Position numbers and translations under genes: made by a program. A stretch of 64,000 nt of DNA. Origin: Fremontodendron californicum (Eukaryota > Streptophyta > Magnoliopsida > Malvales > Malvaceae). The stretch is from positions 11,227,501 through 11,291,500 of the forward strand of contig JAULJL010000015.1 in NCBI GenBank assembly GCA_030761205.1, written 5' to 3'. The notes beneath the pieces were generated by a model. The model saw nothing but the letters and a program-made list of their open reading frames with translations. It did no database searches and was not told where the DNA came from. This document shows positions 1 through 12,571 of this stretch, piece after piece; within the stretch, counting starts at the first letter, position 1; each line of letters opens with the position of its first letter.

Positions 1-3000
1 GATTTTTATGAAAACACAAAAAATGGAGTCGCCACCAATCTTTTTTGCTAGGTGTGATTGGCCACCTATTAAAACCGGTTTTAGAAAAGTATTTTAAAAT
101 TAATTAAAACATTTTGTAAAACCAATTTCGAAGTCCGCGCTTTGAACCAGAGAGAAAACAAAATCGGGTTCGGGAGTCGGTTACGTGCGGGGAAGGATTA
201 GCACCCCCGCAACGCCCGTTTAGAAAACGGTACCACTTGATCACGTTTTATCTTAAATCTCGGTTTAATGGATTTAACTGGTGTTTAAAACTAATTCTCT
301 TTTATTTTCATTTTTATTTTATTTAAAAAAAAAACATGTTTATTATTTTTTGAATTTTTTGGATTATTATTGTTATTTTGAAAAACTAAATTGAACACAA
401 ATTTATTATCGAGAATCCTCATTAAATATTCCCGACACTCTCGGTGGTATTTAACGAGATCTTCTCACCTCGAGATATCTTAGGAATCACAACCGTGATA
501 TCCTTCGAATTCCGTCGTCGGCAATTTGCATTCACCTTTTTTATTGCGTATGATGCGAATATTTAAATATCGGATGCATACGGCTTAGCATACAACTCTA
601 AAATTAAACATGCAAATCATAATATTAAAAACGCGAGCATGACAAAATATCGAGCGCATTCACTATTCATTCATTTTTTATTATTTTCATTTTTTTAATG
701 ATTTTTTGTATCGAGCATATCGCTAAATACTCCCACCACTCGTGGTGATATTTAACGAAATTCTCTCACCTCAAGATATCGTAGGAGTCACTACCGTGAC
801 GTCTTTCGAATTCCGTCGTCGGTAATTTACATCCATTTTTTATTCAAATGCGTATGATGCGAATATTTAAATATCGGATGCATACGGCTTAACATATAAC
901 TATAAAAATAAACATGTGAATCGTAATATTAAAAACAGGAGCATGGCAAAATATCGAGCGCAATAAACATTCGCTCTTTATTCATTTTTTTTTTATTTTG
1001 ATTATTTCCATTTTTTTTTAAAAGCGAAAACGAATTTTTGTATCGAGCATGTCGCTAAATACTCCCACCACTCGTGGTGATATTTAACGAAATTCTCGCA
1101 CCTCAAGATATCTTAGGAATCACTACCGTGACGTCCTTCGAATTCCGTCGTCGGTAATTTACATCCATTTTTTATTCAAATGCGTATGATGCGAATATTT
1201 AAATATCGGATGCATACGTCTTAACATATAACTATAAAAATAAACATGCGAATCGTAATATTAAAAACACGAGCATGGCAAAATATCGAGCGCAATAAAC
1301 ATTCGCTCTTTATTCATTTTTTTTTATTTTGATTATTTCCATTTTTTTTTAAAAGCGAAAACGAATTTTTGTATCGAGCATGTCGCTAAATACTCCCACC
1401 ACTCGTGGTGATATTTAACGAAATTCTCGCACCTCAAGATATCTTAGGAATCACTACCGTGACGTCCTTCGAATTCCGTCGTCGGTAATTTTCATTCACT
1501 CTTTTTTATTTAAATGCATATTATGCAAATATTTAAACAAGGGAAGCACATGATTAAGCATATAGAACATGTGATTAAATACGTAATCATACGATTAAAC
1601 ATACGAAATATATCATACGATTAAACATAAGTTCTTGAATCCAAGCAGACAAGTGGCGCATGAAAGACTTTGTACAGCTTCTTGAAAACATGCATATATA
1701 TGGCTAGAATGCATAACTTGGAGTTTGGGAAATAATGATCTGACTATGTGTAAGCAAAGTGTCATGGTGGCAAGAGTCGACATGCATGGCAACAAGATCA
1801 TGACCTGGCATGTGGCTTGTTTAAAATTAAGCACTTCTAAAAATCTCCCATAGTAAAAATTACTACACGAATTATGGGAATGGACCTCTCTCTCCTACAA
1901 TTGCCCAAAAACCGTAACTTTTTCCTCTCAAATTAAATGCCGTGACCTAGCTAGCCTCCCTTGACAAAACCGTGAGCCCTCAAAAATAAAATCCACATTT
2001 ATTAAGAAAAGCAAAACACTAAGATACTGCTACCTATGGCCCCTGCCTCGAACATTGCTAGCAGCCAACCCCACTCTAAAACTATTTTATTTTATATTGA
2101 AAAATTTCATGACCAAAAACAACCATGAATTTGAGATCCAAAACAAGGCTCAACAAATTATCATCACTAAAGACCTCCAAACTGATCATTGCTAACCGTC
2201 GACTAACAAGAGTTTCAGCTCATCACAAAAAGCCACTCAACACAAAAACAATGAAAATAAAAAAATAAATAAATAAATAAAATAAAAAAAGGCACGAAAC
2301 GAAGATCATAGGAACCCAAACAGGACCAAAATCAAGGTGGACCTTCTCCAGAACTCAAAATATGGGCACCAAATCTTGTTTCCTTTTTATTCTAGCATTT
2401 AAAAAAATTAATTTCCTTCTAACTTTTATCAATACTGATCACTCAAAGAATCTACGAAATAATATAAAAAAAAATACCATGTAAAAAGAAAAATACCTTC
2501 AATGCTCTCTTTCTTTTAACCGGCCTCTCAACTCCCTATTCTCACTTTTAGTTTTTAAAATCGCCCCCTGTAGCTCCCACGACCATTCTTCTTTCTGTTC
2601 TTCTTTCCTTTCAAATATTTCTTTCCCCCTTTATTTTTAGCCTAACCTCAAAAATGCCCCTCTCCAGAGCTCTCCCTTTCTTTCTTTCTTGTTCCAAACC
2701 GTGTCCCCCCTCCAAAAAAGAGAAAATCAATAAATAATATCAAGAGAGAAAGGGAAAGCTAACAAGAGACCGAGCAGTTTTCAATTTTTCGGATTCTTTT
2801 CCCGCTTTCCTATTGGTCTTTCTCTTTATTTGAACCTTATCCCATCACAGCATTGTCCAAGGCCATTAATGCTTGCTCTGTTTGTTCCCCTTCTTTAGCC
2901 GAACCCATGTGCTCCTTCTGAGCTGTAATTAATGCACTGGGTTGTGCTTGGGTTTGCTGTTGGGGATGGGCTTGCTGGGCCAGCAAGTCCCGGGTTCGAT

Positions 3001-3068
3001 TCAGGTTTGACCAAGAATGCATTTCGAATTTAATCCGAGAAAGACCCGGACAAAATTAGGTTATTACA
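1..3068 (+). repeat. 5' LTR of the LARD-like element (first ~31 bp missing)
   Basis: This copy pairs with 8650-11700. Scattered differences are visible by eye (for example CGGTTTAATGG against CGTTTAATGG, a shorter T-run, and several single substitutions near 1640-2460), so the LTRs are close but not identical. Inside lie about four copies of a 300-330 bp subrepeat, starting near 405, 708, 1039 and 1371. Each carries a TATCGAG...CTAAATACTCCCACCACTCG core. Short frames on either strand here are not conserved between the two LTRs and I do not call them genes. Confidence 0.85.
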
Positions 3069-3149
3069 GCTGCCCCTCTTTGCACATTGTTGAGAATCAG
3101 GAATAGGGCAAAGACAATATAACCAATTTTGTCCGGTTATAGAGATCCA

Positions 3150-3865
3150 TTTTTAGCGAGGCTCTATCTTTTGGGAAATAAATTGTTCCTCTAATCAGAG
3201 GCTCTATCACTTGAAAAATAAATTGCTCCTCTAATCAGAGGCTCTATCACTTGGAAAATAAATTGCTCCTCTAATCAGAGGCTCTACCACTTGGAAAATA
3301 AATTGCTGCTCTCAGCAGAGGCTCTATCACTTGAAAAATAAATTGCTCCTCTCATCAGAGGCTCTATCACTTGAAAAATAAATTGCTCCTCTCATCAGAG
3401 GCTCTATTACTTGGAAAATAAATTGCTCCTCTTATCAGAGGCTCTACCACTTGGAAAAATAAATTGCGCCTCTAATCAGAGGCTCTATCACTTGGAAAAA
3501 TAAATTGCTCCTCTAATCAGAGGCTCTTATCACTTGGAAAAATAAATTGCTCCTCTCATCAGAGGCTCTATCACTTGGAAAAATAAATTGCTCCTCTCAT
3601 CAGAGGCTCCACGACTTTGAAAATAAATTGCTCCTCTCATCAGAGGCTCGACAACTTTGAAATTTAAATTGCTCCTCTCATCAGAGGCTCCACCACTTGG
3701 AAAATAAATTGTTCCTCTAATCAGAGGCTCGACAACTTTGAAATTTAAATTGCTCCTCTCATCAGAGGCTCCACAACTTTGAAAATAAATTGCTCATCTC
3801 ATCAGAGGCTCTACGACTTCGAAAATAAATTGCTCCTCTCATCAGAGGCTCTACAACTTGAAATT
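3150..3865. repeat. ~40-bp tandem array with a palindrome in each unit
   Basis: About 18 head-to-tail units of roughly 40 bp lie just inside the 5' LTR. Each contains CTCCTCTAATCAGAGGCTC followed by an AT-rich spacer (ACTTGGAAAATAAATTG). The segment CCTCT-aatc-AGAGG is self-complementary, so every unit can form a small hairpin. Two further units appear at about 4155-4255 after a 290-bp gap. Units drift in sequence along the array (TATCACTTGG to ACAACTTTG). The array is non-coding and belongs to the interior of the LARD-like element. Confidence 0.85.
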
Positions 3866-6800
3866 TAAAAACGAACTTCGAATTTTGACAATGAGTTTGA
3901 ACACAACTTAGATCATCACCTCACTTACTACCTTAGTCTTACGAAAGTGAAGACTCATTCTGGATTTCCCCATCTCTTTCTCGTTTAGTTCTGAAATTCC
4001 TCGTCAGATTCTTCAGATATCGCCACTCGACTAATCATACCGAGGCTCGACCTTTGAGTTTGACTTTGCAAGAATTGAAAATGGTACCCGAAGGTTTTGA
4101 AAAATGTCATTTTGAAAGATGTTATCCGGAGGTCTTCTTTTTCTAATTTTCTATCACTTTGAAAATTAAATTGCTCCTCCAATCAGAGGCTCCACAACTT
4201 TGAAAATAAATTGCTCATCTCATCAGAGGCTCCACAACTTTGAAAATAAATCGCTTTTCCTGCGCCGGGAGGACTTAAAAGAGGTAACCCGGAGGTTTTT
4301 TTTTTGAAAGAGGTGCCCGGAGGTCTTGGTGATCATGCCTGAAGATCTTTCACAATTATATCTTGGAAGAAAATCTCACTAAATGCTCAAATTTAAATGT
4401 CAAAATTTCAAATAGTCAATGTCATGCATGAAATGTGAATGTCATGCGATGTCAATGCGTATGCCCCTGATGATGCATGTGCAAGTACCTTCGGATACTG
4501 TACACATTTTACGACATGATGCAGATGCAAAACTTAATAAACATGCGAATGTTCATGAATGATGCGAATGCTCCCAATTGTTTTTTTTTTTTCTGATCTT
4601 GGTTTAGCTTTTCCAAATTGTTTTTCCTCTCCGAGGCAGAGTGTATCCTGAAACGCTCGTGCCTCGTAAGAGATCAACCATTTTCTTCACTTTGGAACTA
4701 TCCCTTTGCCCCGATAGTTTTTCAAGATCAACTGGAATACGAGTGTTCATTTCTTCTACCTCAATAGTTCCATACCTCTGGGCCAGAAGAACCTTCGTCT
4801 TATGCCAACATCGGAAATGGTTTCTTCCAAAAGTATTTTCATTTATCTGCTTTTGCTTGCTTCTTTCTTTTTGAAAAATGTTTTCTTATTCACTGAAAAC
4901 TTTTGAGCTGAAAATGTCATCCTCATGTGGTGATATCCAAATCTCTTGAAGATTGATGATCACTGTTAGAAGTTTTTTTGAGTGTCAATTCGGATTTTTC
5001 AAATTGAGTCGGAAGGCTTGGTACCACAAGATTTTGGTTGATCCAAGGAGACTTCACAACAGGAAAAATGCATATCCTTTCTAGACTCACAAACGGAACA
5101 GATTTTATAGAACATGATTTTTTTGGACTCAAACAAATTCAACCTTTTTTTTTTAGTTTCCAAATTATGGCGTTGTGACAAACGTCAAGACTAGCTGGGA
5201 TGTTCAAACTGGAAAGTTAATTCTGGAAAGGAAAACGGTCTCAGTTTTTTAAAAGTCAAACCTCCAAACGAGAGTTGACAGTTTTGGGATATTTTGGAAT
5301 TCCCACATGCTCTTTGATTTCTTCAAAATGACCTCTTCTTTTGTTATGGCCTCGACGATACCATAAGCAACACCGAAATTCTCCCATTTTACTCTAGACT
5401 GCCCATGTCGGGTTTTCACCCTAGAGTCTCCTTCTTTCCATTTTTCATTTTTTTTCTTAAATGTTTCACCATGCATTCAAGAAATCAAGACTTATCCAAG
5501 AAAAGATTTTTAACCAGAAAGGAGACCGAAGTCTCATGCATTTCTCTAAGAATAGACTCATCAATTTAAATGACCATGCTCGATCGAAATGGTCTTTTCC
5601 AGGTACGTAATGTAGGCCGAGGTTCGAGGTACTGAAAGAAAGATAGATAGGCCCAAACATGTGTTTAAGGTGATCAAATCAAGGATCATTTCATGAGGAG
5701 GATTCTCTTCGAAACACTTGTCTTTTCTGAGCTTTTCTCTTTATTCGATGATTTTCATCCGTTCTTTTCTTCCTTTTCTGTTTTTGGTTTCATCTTTCTT
5801 TTTATCTCTTTTTTTTTTGCATCTCTATTTTGACCAGGTGAGCCCGTAGTTGTTTGAAAGCTCAGATTTCTCTTTGATTCACGGCATTTTTTTTCGTCTT
5901 TGAACCAAGACTTCACTATCTGTGACCTTCGAAGAGATCCTTCCCCGCATTTGCCTCCTAGCGTGGAGGGTGATCCTTGATCGGCGTTGAAAGAACTTAA
6001 GTATTCATTATGCTCAAAAGGGGTAGCAAAAAGATATTTTCTATTTTGTGAAAGGATGATGAAAGATGGCCATTTTTCATCTCGAACACAAGCACGTAAA
6101 TCGAAGAGTCATTCCTTAGAGGAAAATAATGAAAAGGTTTTTTTTCTTTCTTGAAACCGTCTTGAATTTCATAAATGCATGATATCACACTCATTTTTTA
6201 TTTTTCTTTTCTTTTCTTTTCTTTCATTTTTTTTATGCATGCTCCGAAAATTACTCCATCTTTATCCACCACGCGTCTTTCGTATCTACAAATGATGCAC
6301 CATTTGATTGGTCATACAAATGAGAATTCGTATCATAACGAGGAACACCTCGAGTCTTTTTGCTCTCCGAAAGGACAAGAAAGAATATGGCTCGAAAACA
6401 GCTTTTTCTAGGAACACGAGAAAATCAGGTTTAATCATTGTTACCTGAGACGTTAATCATGAAGTGACGTCTGGGCAACTCTTGTTTTGTGGTTACAAAA
6501 AGGGATGTGAATGGTTTTGGAATAACCTTGACACACATCAATTTACCATAATCCAGATTCTTGAAAAGGTTTCACTTGCTTGAGACACAAAAAAAACTCA
6601 GATTTTTTTCAAAATTTTGTTCCATTGTTCATAACCTAATCTAGGATCTGCATTTTTCTTATTGCAATGACTGTGGTTTCTGACATTCAACAATATGTTC
6701 CTGGAAGCATTGACTGTTCCAACTCAAAGGATTCAAGCATAGGTAAGTCCGAAAGAGAGGGGGATGTTGGGTCATTTCTAACAATGATCATCAATAATCT

Positions 6801-8172
6801 CAAGACTCCTCATCATTTCCTAACGTGAAGAAAGATTTTTTCTTTTAAGAACGCGTTCTTCAAAAATCAAGAATTTCAAATTATCATTAAAACACAATAA
6901 ACACAAAGCATTTGAAATTCGCAATTTATTTATTTCATGTGAATGCCAACATAAGACAGGTGCTTTCATGATGAGGCATAGAACCATATGCATATTCCTC
7001 GATGCTTGTCGACATGCTTTTAAAGGTAACCATTCTCATCCTCCAAACCCATGGCGAAGAAACCGATTCATGGCAATGCGGATTTTCACTGTTCGACTAG
7101 CTCTGGAGTCAAAATGCCGTCATGGACAAAAACCTTCAATCTTTTCCTTCAGTTGTCTGCATGCTTCAGTTGTCTGCATCTTTCAGTTTTCAAAACTAAA
7201 CCGACTTTTTTTTTATTCCTCAAGTGTGCTTCATGATGCATGAGCTATGAATGCCGCGAATGTAACACGATGCCTATATGATGCATGTAAAGAATAAACA
7301 AATTAATGCATGAGTATGTACAATGAGTGACCATGTATGTCACGAATGCAAGACCTTATTGTTATGACTGCAATCACGATGTCGATATGATGCATGTAAA
7401 GAATAAACAAATTAATGCATAAATATATACAGAAAACTATTCATGATTTGGACTGAACTTGATCATTCAACAAATTTATTGCACAAACTTTGATCTCCAA
7501 ATCCAATCCGCCAAAATTTTTGTTTTTGCTTTTTTTTTTTGAAACATTTTTTTTCGTAAAAATAAAAATATTATATAAAAAAACCAATTTTTATCAAAAA
7601 CTCTTGTGGTAGTGGGTCTTATTACGGCACAAATGTCCGAGTATTTATTCAACACTACCGGTTTGCAATCCTCATTTAATCAACAACAAGTGTTTATGCA
7701 ATTTATCAAATGAGATTATTATCACCGTGAAATCAAAAACATAATTATAAATGTACATGCTTTATTTACAAGTGCATTAATGCATGAAATGTACGAGATG
7801 TATGAAAAGAAAGAATTTTCATATTTACAAATTCAAAAAGTTAACGAACATTTGCCCTGACGGTATCAACTTATTTAAGCATCACGGTGCTTTCGGGGTG
7901 AAAAATGAAACTTATTGCGGGTAGCACGATGTACGTTCATCATTACCCGATTTACAGTTCTTGTTCGGAATGTAAACAAATAGCGAAAGATCACAATGTT
8001 CCTTCCAAATTTCGAGGATATCCGATCAGAAATTCGATATGGCTCTACCTAAGTTCACTACACGAGGTTGAGTTAGGTTCTAAAAGGCTCCAAATTGCTC
8101 CTTACTGTCGCCCGTGAAGGCTAGTAAGGCATCCCGATTTAAACGGGTTCAATTTGTTGGAGTATATTTTCC

Positions 8173-8290
8173 AGGCTTATGCGGAGGTTATCACCTCACG
8201 AAAGCGTAGGTACTTTATTACTCCGAAAGTGTTTCGCTAGCCCATGCGGAGGTTATTGCCTCACGAGAGCGTAGGTACTTTACTTTCACC
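8173..8290. repeat. Tandem pair of ~64-bp units in the LARD interior
   Basis: Two adjacent units share ATGCGGAGGTTAT and GAGCGTAGGTACTTTA, with starts about 64 bp apart (near 8179 and 8243). Each contains a GAGG...CCTC inverted pair, like the 40-bp array at the other end of the interior. No coding potential is visible. Confidence 0.65.
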
Positions 8291-8618
8291 TAAAGGGATA
8301 AAGCTCGGGTATAGAGCTTATGTATGAAATGCACGAGCTCGTGTATAAGAAGGAACGGACAAACCTTCGACTACTTGCTTACGACTCTTTATTCTAAACA
8401 TTCCACAATTATATAAAAAAAATAAACGACATAAAAACAATATGAATAAAGAATTAACAAATATCAAAATGTAATTGCAAGCAAAAAACAAAAGAAAGAA
8501 AGAGAATAAAGAGAATTAAAATTAAATATCGGTTAAATCGATTAATTCGAGATTTTAAAATAACACATGATCAATTTGTGGCTCAACTCTCAAAGGGTCC
8601 CCAGCGGAGTCGCCAAGC

Positions 8619-11600
8619 TGTCATAACGGTTTTTTTGGACCGCTAAGACGATTTTTATGAAAACACAAAAAATGGAGTCGCCACCAATCTTTTTTGCTAG
8701 GTGTGATTGGCCACCTATTAAAACCGGTTTTAGAAAAGTATTTTAAAATTAATTAAAACATTTTGTAAAACCAATTTCGAAGTCCGCGCTTTGAACCAGA
8801 GAGAAAACAAAATCGGGTTCGGGAGTCGGTTACGTGCGGGGAAGGATTAGCACCCCCGCAACGCCCGTTTAGAAAACGGTACCACTTGATCACGTTTTAT
8901 CTTAAATCTCGTTTAATGGATTTAACTGGTGTTTAAAACTAATTCTCTTTTATTTTATTTTTAAAAAAAACATGTTTATTATTTTTTGAATTTTTTGGAT
9001 TATTATTGTTATTTTGAAAAACTAAATTGAACACAAATTTATTATCGAGAATCCTCATTAAATATTCCCGACACTCTCGGTGGTATTTAACGAGATCTTC
9101 TCACCTCGAGATATCTTAGGAATCACAACCGTGATATCCTTCGAATTCCGTCGTCGGCAATTTGCATTCACCTTTTTTATTGCGTATGATGCGAATATTT
9201 AAATATCGGATGCATACGGCTTAGCATACAACTCTAAAATTAAACATGCAAATCATAATATTAAAAACGCGAGCATGACAAAATATCGAGCGCATTCACT
9301 ATTCATTCATTTTTTATTATTTTCATTTTTTTTATGATTTTTTGTATCGAGCATATCGCTAAATACTCCCACCACTCGTGGTGATATTTAACGAAATTCT
9401 CTCACCTCAAGATATCGTAGGAGTCACTACCGTGACGTCTTTCGAATTCCGTCGTCGGTAATTTACATCCATTTTTTATTCAAATGCGTATGATGCGAAT
9501 ATTTAAATATCGGATGCATACGGCTTAACATATAACTATAAAAATAAACATGCGAATCGTAATATTAAAAACACGAGCATGGCAAAATATCGAGCGCAAT
9601 AAACATTCGCTCTTTATTCATTTTTTTTTTATTTTGATTATTTCCATTTTTTTTTAAAAGCGAAAACGAATTTTTGTATCGAGCATGTCGCTAAATACTC
9701 CCACCACTCGTGGTGATATTTAACGAAATTCTCGCACCTCAAGATATCTTAGGAATCACTACCGTGACGTCCTTCGAATTCCGTCGTCGGTAATTTACAT
9801 CCATTTTTTATTCAAATGCGTATGATGCGAATATTTAAATATCGGATGCATACGTCTTAACATATAACTATAAAAATAAATATGCGAATCGTAATATTAA
9901 AAACACGAGCATGGCAAAATATCGAGCGCAATAAACATTCGCTCTTTATTCATTTTTTTTTATTTTGATTATTTCCATTTTTTTTTAAAAGCGAAAACGA
10001 ATTTTTGTATCGAGCATGTCGCTAAATACTCCCACCACTCGTGGTGATATTTAACGAAATTCTCGCACCTCAAGATATCTTAGGAATCACTACCGTGACG
10101 TCATTCGAATTCCGTCGTCGGTAATTTTCATTCACTCTTTTTTATTTAAATGCATATTATGCAAATATTTAAACAAGGGAAGCACATGATTAAGCATATA
10201 GAACATGTGATTAAATACGTAATCATACGATTAAACGTACGAAATATATCATACGATTAAACATAAGTTCTTGAATCCAAGGAGACAAGTGGCGCATGAA
10301 AGACTTTGTACAGCTTCTTGAAAACATGCATATATATGGCTAGAATGCATAACTTGGAGTTTGGGAAATAATGATCTGACTATGTGTAAGCAAAGTGTCA
10401 TGGTGGCAAGAGTCGACATGCATGGCAACAAGATCATGACCTGGCATGTGGCTTGTTTAAAATTAAGCACTTCTAAAAATCTCCCATAGTAAAAATTACT
10501 ACACGGATTATGGGAATGGACCTCTCTCTCCTACAATTGCCCAAAAACCGTAACTTTTTCCTCTCAAATTAAATGCCGTGACCTAGCTAGCCTCCCTTGA
10601 CAAAACCGTGAGCCCTCAAAAATAAAATCCACAATTATTAAGAAAAGCAAAACACTAAGATACTGCTACCTATGGCCCCTGCCTCGAACATTGCTAGCAG
10701 CCAACCCCACTCTAAAACTATTTTATTTTATATTGAAAAATTTCATGATAAAAAACAACCATGAATTTGAGATCCAAAACAAGGCTCAACAAATTATCAT
10801 CACTAAAGACCTCCAAACTGATCATTGCTAACCGTCGACTAACAAGAGTTTCAGCTCATCACAAAAAGCCACTCAACACAAAAACAATGAAAATAAAAAA
10901 AATAAATAAAAAAAATAAAAAAAGGCACGAAACGAAGATCATAGGAACCCAAACAGGAGCAAAATCAAGGTGGACCTTCTCCAGAACTCAAAATATGGGC
11001 ACCAAGTCTTGTTTCCTTTTTATTCTAGCATTTAAAAAAATTATTTTCCTTCTAACTTTTATCAATACTGATCACTCAAAGAATCTAAGAAATAATATAA
11101 AAAAAATACCATGTAAAAAGAAAAATACCTTCAATGCTCTCTTTCTTTTAACCGGCCTCTCAACTCCCTATTCTCACTTTTAGTTTTTAAAATCGCCCCC
11201 TGTAGCTCCCACGACCATTCTTCTTTCTGTTCTTCTTTCCTTTCAAATATTTCTTTCCCCCTTTATTTTTAGCCTAACCTCAAAAATGCCCCCCTCCAGA
11301 GCTCTCCCTTTCTTTCTTTCTTGTTCCAAACCGTGTCCCCCCTCCAAAAAAGAGAAAATCAATAAATAATATCAAGAGAGAAAGGGAAAGCTAACAAGAG
11401 ACCGAGCAGTTTTCAATTTTTCGGATTCTTTTCCCGCTTTCCTATTGGTCTTTCTCTTTATTTGAACCTTGTCCCATCACAGCATTGTCCAAGGCCATTA
11501 ATGCTTGCTCTGTTTGTTCCCCTTCTTTAGCCGAACCCATGTGCTCCTTCTGAGCTGCAATTAATGCACTGGGTTGTGCTTGGGTTTGCTGTTGGGGATG

Positions 11601-11700
11601 GGCTTGCTGGGCCAGCAAGTCCCGGGTTCGATTCAGGTTTGACCAAGAATGCATTTCGAATTTAATCCGAGAAAGTCCCGGACAAAATTAGGTTATTACA
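8619..11700 (+). repeat. 3' LTR of the LARD-like element
   Basis: This full-length LTR of 3,082 bp begins TGTCATAACGG and ends GGTTATTACA. It repeats the 300-330 bp subrepeat organisation of the 5' copy (units near 9041, 9345, 9677 and 10008). A 140-codon frame at 10761-11183 is broken in the 5' copy by a stop in an A-rich tract (about 2264) and has low-complexity composition, so it is not called a gene. A B-box-like GGGTTCGATTC near the LTR end occurs in both LTRs (about 2990 and 11625). Confidence 0.85.
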
Positions 11701-11829
11701 TCTATAAATATTAAAAATTTCACATTAATTACCAGTTTGAAATGGTTTACTTGTTTGGAACAACTATATTCATATACAAGGCACTTACAATGCATTCAAG
11801 CTACTGTTAATTACTCTTTTTAATATCAC

Positions 11830-12541
11830 TTGGTGATTTTATACTCAAACAAGGATTTGCTAAGAAATGATTAAAAAATTCCTTGCAAGTTTGACAAGTG
11901 TAGATTTTTTTTTTTTTTTGGCCTACTAAGTTATCACGCACATTGCACAACTCGTTGGACCCGTGCTCCATAGAGATGGCACGTTTAAAAATGAGATGGA
12001 AAAAATTCAATAGAGACATTATTAGATTTACAAAATCAATTAATTAATATTCAATTATTTTTAAAAGATGACACGTGAAGCATATCAGATAATTCAAATA
12101 AATTGGAATTAAAAAAGAATTGAGTAGAGCCAACATGGGATATAGTCAAACCTGATCCGTTATCGACTATTATCTCAACTGGACCATCATAATCAGTGTA
12201 AGGAAATAAATTCTGCAAATCATGAGTAACATGATGTGAAGCTCCAAAGTCCATGATCCAGCTTCAGAGAACTGATTGGAACGAAAACATTTCTTTTCTA
12301 TATGTTCAGGATGATCACATATTTGACAAATGATTCTTTGTTGATATGATGCCTCAAATTACGGCGTTTGTGATTTGGAAACGACATTGATTTCCATGAT
12401 TCCGAGTAATATTTCTTTGAGCCACAGTTGATCCTTGATTGTTTGTAAGATCGAAAATTACCATTAAACCGAGAGAAGAGAGGATGATCCTTGATTGTTT
12501 GTAAGATCGAAAATTACCATTAAACCGAGAGAAGCGAGGAT
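11830..12541 (-). pseudogene. Degraded Ty1/copia gag-pol fragment
   Basis: On the minus strand the reading order is a zinc knuckle (CQICDHPEHIEKKC, a CX2CX4HX4C motif, about 12350-12305), then after a frameshift a copia protease-region block (MDFGASHHVTHDL, then VDNGSGLTISHVGS, 12254-12051). In another frame FCKSNNVSIEFFPSHF follows (about 12020-11970), resembling the segment between protease and integrase. The order zinc knuckle, aspartic protease (D-F-G-A here for the usual D-S-G-A), pre-integrase is the Ty1/copia order. Frameshifts, stops and absence of integrase and reverse transcriptase show a dead fragment. A 56-bp segment is duplicated in tandem at 12430-12541. Confidence 0.75.
12430..12541. 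repeat. 56-bp tandem duplication in the copia fragment
   Basis: Two nearly identical 56-bp units (12430-12485 and 12486-12541), beginning GATCCTTGATTG, differ at one position (GAGAAGAG against GAGAAGCG). The duplication lies upstream of the zinc knuckle in the reading direction of the dead element. Its length is not a multiple of three. Confidence 0.85.
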
Positions 12542-12571
12542 GAAAGTTGTTGCTATATATTTAAACATATA

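Larger units (their letters stand above)
1..11700 (+). mobile_element. Large non-autonomous LTR retrotransposon (LARD-like), left end cut by window
   Basis: Bases 1-3068 are repeated almost unchanged at 8650-11700, and the right copy begins 31 bases earlier with TGTCATAACGG. Both copies end GGTTATTACA, so the repeats have the TG...CA ends of LTRs. The internal region (3069-8618, about 5.55 kb) has no open frame resembling gag, protease, reverse transcriptase or integrase; its longest frames are under 95 codons. I see no clear tRNA primer site after the left LTR and only a short purine run before the right LTR. The left flank lies outside the window, so the target duplication (expected to match TCTAT after 11700) cannot be tested. 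Large LTRs with a non-coding interior fit LARD-type elements. Assignment to a Ty3 or Ty1 parent is unresolved. Confidence 0.85.

Noticed and set aside
1613..1834. 73-codon minus-strand frame repeated identically at 10249-10470
   Set aside because: It is identical only because it lies in both LTRs. No domain, no start context, and it overlaps no known LTR-encoded product.
2985..3010. B-box-like GGGTTCGATTC near the LARD LTR ends (also about 11625), as a possible tRNA or SINE
   Set aside because: No matching A-box at the right spacing, no T-stem pairing and no acceptor stem, and it is present only as part of the LTR pair.
10761..11183. 140-codon plus-strand frame in the 3' LTR
   Set aside because: The equivalent in the 5' LTR (from 2124) is broken in an A-rich tract, the composition is Lys/Asn/Thr low complexity, and the frame depends on homopolymer length.
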